NCBI GenBank assembly: GCA_949948895.1
Contig: CATLHE010000005.1
Location: forward strand, 66,306 to 130,305
Direction: 5' to 3'
DNA from: an uncultured Christensenella sp.
Lineage (GTDB): Bacteria > Bacillota > Clostridia > Christensenellales > Pumilibacteraceae
Length of the DNA: 64,000 nucleotides
Within the stretch, counting starts at the first letter, position 1; each line of letters opens with the position of its first letter. Both the position numbers and the translations under genes were made by a program. Shown piece after piece: positions 15,015 to 22,531 of this stretch. The notes below the pieces were generated by a model that did no database searches, was not told the DNA's origin, and worked only from the letters and a program-made list of their open reading frames with translations.

Positions 15015-16268
15015 TTATATCGTAGCGTCGGGGAATAGGAAGTTTTCGGTGAATAAGCTTTTGTACCAATTCTTAGGCGCGTTTACGGCTTGACTAACGT
15101 AGGCGGTGGCGAAACACTCGTCGCCGTAATAAACGTTAATATACTTATCTTTAATCGCGCCGTCGCATGTGCCGAAGCGAAGCGTGATAGCTTTGCCGCG
15201 GGTATAGTCTGTCAGCGGCTTTACGTGAAGCGATATGCTTGCCGTTTTTGCATGAGTTCCGTCGGCGTTCGGCATATCGTAATAAGCGCCTATATTCGGG
15301 TCGTATATCATCATGTCGTACACGGCGCAGACTTTGGGCTCGTTTTGCAAATAGTAAAAGTTTGCCGAATAATTATACTTGCCCGTGCTCAGACGGTATA
15401 GCTCGTACTGGAAATCGAATAAGCAAAGGTTTGTTTTTTCGGTCGCGCCGTTGACGAATTGTTTTAGCTGATCGCCTTTGGCGTTGAGCTCGACGTGTTT
15501 GTAATCGTCGCGCGCCATTTCTTCGGCTGAGAAAGTTTCGGCTACAACGTCCGTTATAGTCGGTTCGGCGTCCGTCCAATAGTCGTTTGCGGTATCCGTG
15601 ATCGAATCGCCCCAAACGAGATTTTTGTTGAAATAGTTTTTATACCAATCGGAGCTTATTTCGATGTACGGATGAACGTAAGCGGTTGCAAAGCAATTAT
15701 CGCCGTTGTAGATATTGATAAACTTTTGTATGCCGCCGTTATCATCCGTATGCTTTCCGAAACGGTACGAAAAGCCCGCCTGCTCGTCATAGTTCGGGAG
15801 CGCCGCGCAGTTTAAGTTAATGTATACCGATTTGGAAAGAGCGTCGGCTGTCGGGTCGGAGCCGATTGCGGGCGAGGGCGGCAGTTCGGGGTCGCAAATG
15901 ATGTATTCGAAACTCGAATATGCGTTATCGCCCAAAAACTCGAATTTGACCGTATTTCCATGCGCTTTGAAGTTGTCGTTATGGCTGCCGTACGGCGGCG
16001 TTTGATAGCCGTAGTTCAGCAAAAACAGATCGTTTCCCGAAAGATCGGAAGCGTAAAAACTTTTTAGCTCGTCAAAGTCGGACGTTTTAAGTATATACTC
16101 TTCGCAGTCGCGACTCGGATAATTGTATATTGCTTCTTGAACTGCGGGTATGACGGGATCGCCGTCGCGCCAAACGTTATCGCCTTCGGATTTTCCGCAC
16201 GCGTTCATGGGCACAACCAACATAGACGAAACTATTAAACAAAGCGGAATACTTAATTTGCGTTTCAT
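15015..16268 (-). CDS. Lipoprotein with two copies of an unknown module
   Basis: A 417-residue lipoprotein: signal peptide KRKLSIPLCLIVSSMLVVPM with lipobox Cys in NACG (about residue 24). The mature chain has two homologous halves, each ending in the same wording: KFINIYNGDNCFATAYVHPY...WYKNYFNKNLVWGD and KYINVYYGDECFATAYVSQA...WYKSLFTENFLFP. The neighbouring lipoprotein has one further copy. The modules look beta-rich with conserved Cys, Trp and Tyr. I know of no named family. The ribosome site AAAGGAG is strong. It is cotranscribed behind the gene at 16313-17038 (44-nt gap). It is likely anchored outside the membrane. Confidence 0.75.
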   Translation of the reverse strand: MKRKLSIPLCLIVSSMLVVPMNACGKSEGDNVWRDGDPVIPAVQEAIYNYPSRDCEEYILKTSDFDELKSFYASDLSGNDLFLLNYGYQTPPYGSHNDNFKAHGNTVKFEFLGDNAYSSFEYIICDPELPPSPAIGSDPTADALSKSVYINLNCAALPNYDEQAGFSYRFGKHTDDNGGIQKFINIYNGDNCFATAYVHPYIEISSDWYKNYFNKNLVWGDSITDTANDYWTDAEPTITDVVAETFSAEEMARDDYKHVELNAKGDQLKQFVNGATEKTNLCLFDFQYELYRLSTGKYNYSANFYYLQNEPKVCAVYDMMIYDPNIGAYYDMPNADGTHAKTASISLHVKPLTDYTRGKAITLRFGTCDGAIKDKYINVYYGDECFATAYVSQAVNAPKNWYKSLFTENFLFPDATI

Positions 16269-16312
16269 AGTCGCTCCTTTATTTTAATGAGTGGGGATAA
16301 CGGGTAAAGATA

Positions 16313-17038
16313 TCAAGTATTTTCATAGCGTTCTCCCCAAATAAGGTTTTCGATAAAGAAATTTTCATACCAAGCTTGCGGGATGGCGACATACGGAGCG
16401 ATATATACGGTGGCAAAGCATTCGGTATCGTAGTAAATATTTATGAATTTCCGTTCGGACGAGTTTTCTTTGTGTAATCCAAACTCGAACGAAAAGTTTT
16501 TTTGTGGGCTGTAATTCGAGATGGGTTTTAAAAATACAGACATATCCAACGAATATGCGGCAAGCCCGTCAGGGGCATTAGTTTGCGAATGAAAAACCCC
16601 AAGCGAGTCGTCGATAACAGAGTAGCTGTATTTTAAAACGGGTATATCATCGGCGCTGTTTATGAAGAATATCGCCGTAGGCGCGTTAAAAGGCGGGTAT
16701 ATACTATCGGGCGCATATTTTTCGTAATCAAAAGGCAATGCAAAAAAATTTTGCTCGGCTAATTTATCGTGAAAGCTTGTTTTTAAACAGTCGTTGTAAT
16801 CGTATCCCATTAACCAACCGTGTTCGTCCGTATCGCTCTTTATTATAAAATAGTCGGGGCTTTCTGCCGTAATATTCGCATCGGAAATATATTTCAGCTC
16901 GGGAACGAGTTTCTCATCGTATTTGACGGGGTCGATAAAATCCTTCGGGTCGTTTGACGGTTCGGCGCACGCAAAAAAAGTAAAGGCAGTTGCGATCGCA
17001 ATAGCGGTAGACATGATCGCTTTAACAGACTTTATCAT
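16313..17038 (-). CDS. Lipoprotein, single-module paralogue of its neighbour
   Basis: A 241-residue lipoprotein: signal peptide IKSVKAIMSTAIAIATAFTF and lipobox FFAC. The C-terminal part (RKFINIYYDTECFATVYIAP, then WYENFFIENLIWGE) is clearly homologous to both halves of the 417-residue lipoprotein downstream, so the pair arose by duplication. ATG 17038 is selected because GGGAGGGGG lies directly upstream; the in-frame ATG at 17050 contains that site. It has its own consensus promoter at 17071-17099 and heads a two-gene operon. Function is unknown. Confidence 0.75.
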   Translation of the reverse strand: MIKSVKAIMSTAIAIATAFTFFACAEPSNDPKDFIDPVKYDEKLVPELKYISDANITAESPDYFIIKSDTDEHGWLMGYDYNDCLKTSFHDKLAEQNFFALPFDYEKYAPDSIYPPFNAPTAIFFINSADDIPVLKYSYSVIDDSLGVFHSQTNAPDGLAAYSLDMSVFLKPISNYSPQKNFSFEFGLHKENSSERKFINIYYDTECFATVYIAPYVAIPQAWYENFFIENLIWGERYENT

Positions 17039-17070
17039 ACCCCCTCCCATATTTTGATTTAATTATAAAT

Positions 17071-17099
17071 ATTATACATTATTTAACATATATAGTCAA
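17071..17099 (-). promoter_or_regulatory. Promoter of the two-lipoprotein operon
   Basis: On the minus strand TTGACT, 17 nt, perfect TATAAT (17076-17071). The surrounding 65 bp are strongly AT-rich. Confidence 0.75.
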
Positions 17100-17117
17100 T
17101 ATGCTTTTTAAAATCGT

Positions 17118-17531
17118 TTATGCGTTTTCCGACGGTTCTTCGGGTTCGGTCTCGGGTTCGGTCTCGGGGGCGTTTTCCGTTGCGGGCGGGTTCGTATCGG
17201 CAAGCGTCGCGGCGATCTCGCTTGCCGCGGTCAAGCCGACGGTGTTTGTCACGGGCACTGAGAACGATATGCCTTGACCTGCGGTCTTTAATCCCGCCGC
17301 CTGATACACGGCGTGCAATACGTTATCGCGTATTTCGGACGGCACGAGTATCATGACTATCTCTTTGTCGGGCTGCACTGTTATATGGAAAAACTCTTCC
17401 GCTTCCTTGCTCGCCGTGCCGCGGGCGTGCAGTACCGTGCCGCCTCGCGCGCCCTGTTCTTTTGCGGCTTCCATGACCGTGTCCGAAAACCCGGTGTTTA
17501 TTATGCAGAGTATGAGTTCGTATTCGGTCAT
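17118..17531 (-). CDS. P-II family protein with acidic tail
   Basis: A 137-residue P-II-like protein. The core (1-105) follows the PII fold: YELILCIINTGFSDTVMEAA, the glycine-rich loop GARGGTVLHARGTASKE, EIVMILVPSEIRDNVLHAVY, then GISFSVPVTNTVGL. The GRGT-like loop (HARGT) corresponds to the nucleotide-binding B-loop region. It lacks a GlnB/GlnK uridylylation T-loop and has a long acidic tail (ENAPETEPETEPEEPSENA). It overlaps the upstream PII gene by 4 nt and belongs to a DUF1538-PII-PII operon, so it probably regulates that membrane protein. Translation is coupled through ATGA. Confidence 0.8.
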   Translation of the reverse strand: MTEYELILCIINTGFSDTVMEAAKEQGARGGTVLHARGTASKEAEEFFHITVQPDKEIVMILVPSEIRDNVLHAVYQAAGLKTAGQGISFSVPVTNTVGLTAASEIAATLADTNPPATENAPETEPETEPEEPSENA

Positions 17532-18082
17532 TTCGCGTTCTCCTTGCCGTCTTTTACCGCTTTGCGGTTATTGCTCAAAAATCCGTATATAAGCGTGCCT
17601 ATAACGCCCGTCATGGGCACGGTGTAGGCTATGCCTTTGCCGTTTTTTATCGTTTTGAATTTCTCGTCGAGCGTCGCGAACGCGTCCTGTATTTTGTCGC
17701 TTCGTATCACGCCGATGAGTAGGGTCTTGTCCGTCTCGGTAAAGCCGAGCATGGCGAGCATGCCTGCGTCCGCCGTGCCGCGCGCGGGAACTATAAGCTC
17801 CACGTTCACGTCAAACGAGTACATGAGGTCAGCGTAGTATTCGGTCTTATTGCGGTTGACTATCAAAAACAGCAGTTCGGTGCGGTTTTCTTTTATGGCA
17901 TTTTTGCCCGCCGCTTTTTTGGCGCGTTCCGTCTTTATCCTGTCGCTTGCCGCTTTGACGGTATCTGCGAGTTTTTTCCTGTTCTGTCCCGCGCGCGCCG
18001 CCACAGTCTCGAGTTTTTGTTTTATTTTCTTGCGCGGCGCGGGGCTGTCGTTCGGGTCGAGTTCGGGTTTGTCTTTTTTCAT
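17528..18082 (-). CDS. P-II-like protein with basic N-terminal extension
   Basis: A 184-residue protein. Residues 1-70 are a Lys/Arg-rich helical extension (KKIKQKLETVAARAGQNRKK; SDRIKTERAKKAAGKNAIKE). Residues 70-184 form a PII-like domain: ELLFLIVNRNKTEYYADLMY, VELIVPARGTADAGMLAMLG, KTLLIGVIRSDKIQDAFATL, GIAYTVPMTGVIGTLIYGFL. The PARGT motif matches HARGT of the neighbouring PII protein. Its stop overlaps the next gene by 4 nt, and its start lies 1 nt past the DUF1538 stop. The basic extension could contact the acidic tail of its partner or the membrane; that is inference. Confidence 0.75.
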   Translation of the reverse strand: MKKDKPELDPNDSPAPRKKIKQKLETVAARAGQNRKKLADTVKAASDRIKTERAKKAAGKNAIKENRTELLFLIVNRNKTEYYADLMYSFDVNVELIVPARGTADAGMLAMLGFTETDKTLLIGVIRSDKIQDAFATLDEKFKTIKNGKGIAYTVPMTGVIGTLIYGFLSNNRKAVKDGKENAK

Positions 18083-18083
18083 T

Positions 18084-19616
18084 TCAGCTCTCCCAATCGA
18101 AGTTGATTATCTGCTCGTCGTCGGCGGAGAGTATGCGCTTCATGACGATACGGTTTCTCGCTTTGGCTTTTACCACGGCTTGGAAGCCAAGCGCCTGAAT
18201 GGTTATGAGCGGGATCATCGCGACGAGCGCGACTACGCCGAACGCCAAGCTCAGTATGTGCTCTTCCGCTATGACCGAGCACGCGCCGATAGCGAGCGGA
18301 AGTATAAAGCCCGAGGTGAGGGGACCGCTTGCCACGCCGCCCGAGTCGAACGCGATGGCTGTGTACAGTTTGGGTACGAAAAACGACAGTCCTATCGATA
18401 TGGCGTAGCCGGGGATCAGATAGTACAGTACGGAAAAGTCGTATATGATGCGCAGCATGGAAAGCGCTATCGCGAGCCCAACGCCTATGCAGAGCGCTAT
18501 CAGCATGGAACGCTTTTTGATCGCGCCGCCCGTGACTTCTTCGACTTGACGGTTGAGAACGTGTATCGCGGGTTCCGCCAAGACCACGACCATGCCGAGT
18601 ATAAGTCCGAACACGGTAATGAGTATCTCGTTTGACGCGAGCTCTTTGCCGAGCTTCATGCCTATGGGCATAAAGCCGACCTTGACGGCGGTAAGGAATA
18701 TTACCAAGCCGAAAAAGGTGTACGTTATGCCGATTATTATCTGAATGATCTTGGCTTTTGGAAGCTTGAGCACGAATATCTGAAGCACGACGAAGAACGC
18801 GACGATGAGCGCGAGCGCCAAAGCCACTTCCTTGCACGTGTCTCCGAACAGGTGCCAGAAGTTACCGAGTTCGGACTCGACGGTATACGTCGGTGGCGGA
18901 ATACTTAAGTTACCATTGGATGTGAGCGACAGCACGAGCACGGCGAGTATAGGTCCCACCGAGCACAGCGCGACGAGCCCGAAGCTGTTTTCGTTGCTGT
19001 TTTTGCCGCCTATGGTGGTAGCTATGCCTACGCCGAGCGCCATGATAAACGGCACGGTGATAGGTCCCGTCGTAACGCCGCCCGAGTCGAACGCCATGGC
19101 GAGAAAGTTACCCTTGCCGCTGTTTATGAGAAGCGCGCAGATCATAAAGAGCAGCATGTAAAAGAACATCAGTATTGACGACAGATCGCGCCGCGTGATT
19201 ATCTTGATAACGGCAAGCACCAAAAACATTCCCACGCCCGCGCCGACGGTGGCTATAAGTGTGATATTGTTTATTCCTGCCTGCTTGATTTGCTCGGCGA
19301 GCACGGTGAGATCGGGCTCGGCTATGGTGATGAACAGTCCCATCAAAAAGCAAACGATGAGAAGCACAATTATCTTTTTGGACTTGGTAAGACCTGCGCC
19401 CACATGTTCGCCCATGGGCGTCATGGCAAGGTCGGCGCCGAGATTGAAAAGCGCTATGCCTATCACGAGAAAAACGGCGGCGACGGCAAACGCCGTTATC
19501 TCCGTTCCCGTAAAGTTTACGAGCGGAGTTGCGGAGAGTATGAGCACTATCGCCGCGACGGGCAGTACCGATATGAACGCTTCGCGTAGTTTTATAAGTA
19601 TGCTTTTAAACGCCAT
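18084..19616 (-). CDS. DUF1538 family membrane transporter-like protein
   Basis: About 510 residues with some 12-14 membrane helices and a clear internal duplication. The motif pairs are MTPMGEHVG / FMPIGMKLG, AEPDLTVLAEQ / AEPAIHVLNRQ and AFDSGGVTTGPITVPF / AFDSGGVASGPLTSGF, one of each per half, as in the DUF1538 family. Such duplicated halves usually form an inverted transporter or channel. Genes of this family are known to sit beside PII genes, and here two PII genes follow at once, so its activity is probably gated by nucleotide- or metabolite-sensing PII proteins. The start is uncertain: ATG 19616 is used but ATGs at 19634 and 19646 are in frame and no ribosome site stands out. Confidence 0.85.
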   Translation of the reverse strand: MAFKSILIKLREAFISVLPVAAIVLILSATPLVNFTGTEITAFAVAAVFLVIGIALFNLGADLAMTPMGEHVGAGLTKSKKIIVLLIVCFLMGLFITIAEPDLTVLAEQIKQAGINNITLIATVGAGVGMFLVLAVIKIITRRDLSSILMFFYMLLFMICALLINSGKGNFLAMAFDSGGVTTGPITVPFIMALGVGIATTIGGKNSNENSFGLVALCSVGPILAVLVLSLTSNGNLSIPPPTYTVESELGNFWHLFGDTCKEVALALALIVAFFVVLQIFVLKLPKAKIIQIIIGITYTFFGLVIFLTAVKVGFMPIGMKLGKELASNEILITVFGLILGMVVVLAEPAIHVLNRQVEEVTGGAIKKRSMLIALCIGVGLAIALSMLRIIYDFSVLYYLIPGYAISIGLSFFVPKLYTAIAFDSGGVASGPLTSGFILPLAIGACSVIAEEHILSLAFGVVALVAMIPLITIQALGFQAVVKAKARNRIVMKRILSADDEQIINFDWES

Positions 19617-19670
19617 GTAATTTAAGTTTAACATATATGTATTCATTTTGCAATAGATAGACGACGGCAT

Positions 19671-20448
19671 ACGTAAATTTTACCGTCGATTGCGCCGAAG
19701 CATTTGCAAATACCGCGAATATCCCGAAACACCGCTACCCGATGCCAACCCCAAGCGAACACATTTGTAGGGGCAAATTGCGTGTTATAGTGCGTCAAAG
19801 CCCTTACATAGCCGACCCGAGGCTTATGTTGCGGGCTTTTACAGCCAAATGCTGCGCGATGTCTTGCTATCGTTCTTACTTTATAATTATGAGATGATTG
19901 CGAATAATCAGCCTATGGCTGCTCCCTAAAAATGCGAGCTTTTAAGACAGCGCTTTTCGAGCTATTTGTTGACTTGTCGAGTGAGTCGTAGCCTCGGAGC
20001 TACGGCGAGCGAGAGAAGGCAAGAAAGAGCCGAAAAGGCGCGTCTTAAAAGTGTTCTGTTGGGGTTGGTATCGGGTACGGAGCAAAAGCTGTTACGGTAT
20101 TTTAACGTGCGCCGACTGCGCGTGAATATCGTCAAACGGCGGGAAAATCCCCGAAAAACGCGATTATCCCCGAGCGTAAGCGATAACCCGCACGGAGGGG
20201 GAGAACTCCCCGAAATCAAAAGGGTACTCCCGATTTTTGAAAAGCTTTTATGTTGACTTTACCTTTTTTAAGGTGCTAGGATTAATTATAAACAAATAAA
20301 TACAAAATTCGACAATAGGAGATAATGGGTGACAAAAAACGAAAACGCGCGGTTTTTTAAAAAAATTTGCAAATTCTTTAGATTCAAGTTCAGGCACATC
20401 ATAACAAAAGCCCGTTTAAATGCTGTAAACTCAATTTAGGGTTTACAG
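19671..20448. other. Non-coding structured stretch
   Basis: About 780 bp without a convincing gene. Two distant arms pair imperfectly: CTTTTAAGACAGCGCTTTTC (from 19939) and its near-complement ending GTCTTAAAAG (20028-20051). Inside is a perfect CGTAGC/GCTACG hairpin (19988-20005). The stretch CAGCCAAATGCTGCGCGA (near 19842) recurs exactly within the repeat element at 22109-22500. A TTGACT box at 20253-20258 with TAGGAT 18 nt later could be the promoter of the XRE gene. CTGTAAACTC/GGGTTTACAG (20423-20448) is an inverted repeat just before the XRE reading frame. Confidence 0.4.
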
Positions 20449-20504
20449 ATGAGTGAAATTGTCGAACAATTCAAGCGCACAAAGAACTAATAGAGCAAAA
20501 AGAG

Positions 20505-20894
20505 ATGGGGATAGGCGAGCTGGCGACGGAGCTGAATACTTCTCGATTTGTTTTACATAAGTGGCTGTCGAGCGCCAAAGATATGCGGTTGGATTCGTTG
20601 GTCAAGCTCGCGGACTACTTTGATTGTTCTATCGAATATCTGTGCGGCAGAACGGAAGTCTATCTCGGCTACGCTCCGAAAAAAGAGTTGCCCAATTTTG
20701 CCGCGCGCCTTAAGCGTGTAGCAGCCGAGTGCGGCTTATCTCTGTATAGGCTTTTCAAAGATACCAAGATCATGACGACGCAGTATCATCAATGGAAATA
20801 CCATACGCAACCTATGCTCAACAATCTCGACCGTTTATCCGAGTATTTCGGCGTTACCATCGATTACCTTATAGGCAGAGACAGGCTCGATTGA
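20505..20894 (+). CDS. Double XRE-type helix-turn-helix regulator, probable 5' frameshift
   Basis: As read from ATG 20505 the product is 129 residues with two HTH domains: MGIGELATELNTSRFVLHKW (residues 1-50) and AECGLSLYRLFKDTKIMTTQ (70-125), each followed by similar LADYFDCSIEYLCGR / LSEYFGVTIDYLIGR wording. Upstream codons in the same frame still read as protein (IQAHKELIEQKE), but the natural start MSEIVEQFK from ATG 20449 is one frame away, so a single lost base near 20470 would explain the layout. With the frameshift repaired the protein would be about 148 residues. It precedes an ECF sigma factor gene by 31 nt and is likely in the same operon. Confidence 0.75.
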   Translation: MGIGELATELNTSRFVLHKWLSSAKDMRLDSLVKLADYFDCSIEYLCGRTEVYLGYAPKKELPNFAARLKRVAAECGLSLYRLFKDTKIMTTQYHQWKYHTQPMLNNLDRLSEYFGVTIDYLIGRDRLD

Positions 20895-20925
20895 GTTCTG
20901 TAATAATTTTTTTCATGGAGGAAGT

Positions 20926-21447
20926 ATGACAAAGGACAAAGTAAACGACTTGATACAAGATGTGAGAGCCGGGAACAGATCGGCTTTCGGCAAACTGTAC
21001 AACGAGTACTATCCCAAAATGTTTTACGTCGCGATGGGCGTTACGCACAATCGCGAAGACGCATGCGACGCGGTTCAGCAGGCGTTTATCAAATTTTGGA
21101 AGTACGTTATCGAGAGCGATCGTCCGTACCTCGATTATCCCAATGCGTATTTGTATACCGTAACACGCCGTTGCGCGTTTGACGTCGTTCAAAAGAACAT
21201 GGAATTCAAATCCGTCGGTTCGATGGAAACGCTGGCGACCGTGGACGCCGACGACGGCGATATGTCTCAAACGGATTTTAAGCTGGCTGTCGAAAAGTTT
21301 AAAGAGCCCGAGAAGACGATAGCCGAGCAGTTCTTTTTGTTTGACATGAAAATAAAAGAGATCGCCGATAAAGTGGGCGAACCCGTCGGTACGGTAAAGT
21401 GGCGGATAAGCGAGATAAGAAAAAACTTACAAAATATCCTTAAATAA
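20926..21447 (+). CDS. ECF-type RNA polymerase sigma factor
   Basis: A 173-residue sigma-70 family protein of the extracytoplasmic-function type. Region 2 is at residues 15-85 (GNRSAFGKLYNEYYPKMFYV, EDACDAVQQAFIKFWKYV, DYPNAYLYTVTRRCAFDVVQ) and region 4 at 125-173 (IAEQFFLFDMKIKEIADKVG, EPVGTVKWRISEIRKNLQNI). Regions 1 and 3 are absent. The ribosome site GGAGGA is strong. No anti-sigma factor with a membrane helix is present; the following small soluble protein occupies that place and might regulate it. Core polymerase is the partner. The regulon is unknown. Confidence 0.85.
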   Translation: MTKDKVNDLIQDVRAGNRSAFGKLYNEYYPKMFYVAMGVTHNREDACDAVQQAFIKFWKYVIESDRPYLDYPNAYLYTVTRRCAFDVVQKNMEFKSVGSMETLATVDADDGDMSQTDFKLAVEKFKEPEKTIAEQFFLFDMKIKEIADKVGEPVGTVKWRISEIRKNLQNILK

Positions 21448-21512
21448 GCCAACCTTTTGCATAATTCGAGCGGTCTCAATATATAAACGCTTACAAAAGG
21501 AGTGTAACGACT

Positions 21513-21824
21513 ATGGCGGACTTTATGGAGGACGAGTTCGTTCATGAGCTGTTGTTGATGCTATACTTTACGAAATACAGAGACAACTACCTTAACGGCA
21601 AGACGATCAAAGGAATAGATCGGTTCGTCGATATGTGCCGCGCCAAAGATATGCTGGATCATTCTCAGACTACGTTCGTCGTAGAAAACTATTACGATAT
21701 CAAGAACGGTATATCCAAAAGCGAAAGACGGTCTCAGGTCGGTTTGAGCGACGCCGCATTATATAGATTCAGAATAAAGATCATAAACAGCTTGATAGAC
21801 TTTTTGAATCAGGAAGATAAATAG
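21513..21824 (+). CDS. Small soluble protein downstream of the ECF sigma factor
   Basis: A 103-residue, largely helical protein with no signal peptide. The last 45 residues (ISKSERRSQVGLSDAALYRF, then RIKIINSLIDFLNQ) look like a helix-turn-helix similar to sigma region 4. The ribosome site AAAGGAG is 10 nt before ATG 21513. It lies 65 nt after the sigma gene on the same strand. It could be a partner or modulator of the sigma factor, or a part of a split sigma-like system; no family is recognised. A weak hairpin with T6 follows near 21848-21868. Confidence 0.65.
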   Translation: MADFMEDEFVHELLLMLYFTKYRDNYLNGKTIKGIDRFVDMCRAKDMLDHSQTTFVVENYYDIKNGISKSERRSQVGLSDAALYRFRIKIINSLIDFLNQEDK

Positions 21825-22047
21825 CAGATCGGTATCGAATGCGACAGAGCGTATAGCCGCTGTTTTTTATGCGTGCTCCATGGCGGGCACAAATTTTGCG
21901 TGCGCTTTTTCGGGAATTAACAAAACGAATACCTTCGCAGAAAATGCGGGGGTATTTTAATACGAAAAGCTTCGGCGGGGCAAAAATCAATGTGCATAAG
22001 TCCGATCGAAAAAATCGGGATAACGCGAAAAAACGGGCGAAATACGC

Positions 22048-22073
22048 TTGACATCGGGGGGGGGGGGTATACT
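22048..22073 (+). promoter_or_regulatory. Promoter with a 12-G spacer tract
   Basis: TTGACA at 22048-22053 and TATACT at 22068-22073 flank TC plus twelve G. The spacer is 14 nt, 3 short of the optimum; 15 G would restore 17. A poly-G run between -35 and -10 is the classic layout of slipped-strand phase variation. The next gene in this direction is the lipoprotein at 22532, with repeat element B (22109-22500) in its leader. Confidence 0.6.
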
Positions 22074-22108
22074 TATCAAGTACTTTGCGGGAAGCTCGAA
22101 ATTGTGCA

Positions 22109-22500
22109 TAGGCGGTCAGGACTCGAACCCGCGAGGTTTTGGCGGCACAGCCACAGGCTGATTTAATGCGAGCTAGCGACTCTTATAGAGTTAAAAGTTA
22201 TTTAGCTCTATCGGTAGCCGCTCGAACGTAGCGCATGGGCTACGCCCATCGCGTCTTTCACCGCTATTATTTGCTTCTATGCCGCCAAAACCGCAAAGCG
22301 CCGTAGCAGAGCTGATTTAGCTCGGGTCAAGGAAGGCGAGCGCAGCCACAGGCTGTTTCGCTTTGCGTGTTTCTTCTATTAAGGTGAGGACATATGCAAA
22401 GCGTCGCGCAGCATTTGGCTGCTACTGCGAGCGAAGCTTGACGCCGAAACGGGCAAAATCAGCCCGCTACGACTCACGGAGCTCGAATCTCGACCGCCTA
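22109..22500. repeat. Interspersed element copy B with acceptor/T-arm-like inverted ends
   Basis: A 392-bp element. Its left end TAGGCGGTCAGGACTCGAAC and right end (CTCGAATCTCGACCGCCTA) are inverted repeats; GGCGGTC/GACCGCC resembles a 7-bp acceptor stem, and GGGTTCGAGTCC on the minus strand resembles a T-arm. Inverted relative to copy A (31951-32234), it shares long blocks with it, e.g. GTAGCGGGCTGATTTTGCCC, GGTTTTGGCGGCATAGAAGC and GCGTAGCCCATGCGCTACG. It has an extra ~110 bp and no reading frame, so it looks like a non-autonomous mobile or structured RNA element. Confidence 0.7.
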
Positions 22501-22531
22501 ACCCGAAAAAATGAGTACATAGGAGAAGAAG

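Noticed and set aside
19962-20256. Overlapping 85- and 96-codon frames on opposite strands
   Set aside because: They lie across the hairpin-rich region; neither has a ribosome site, and the composition follows the repeats.
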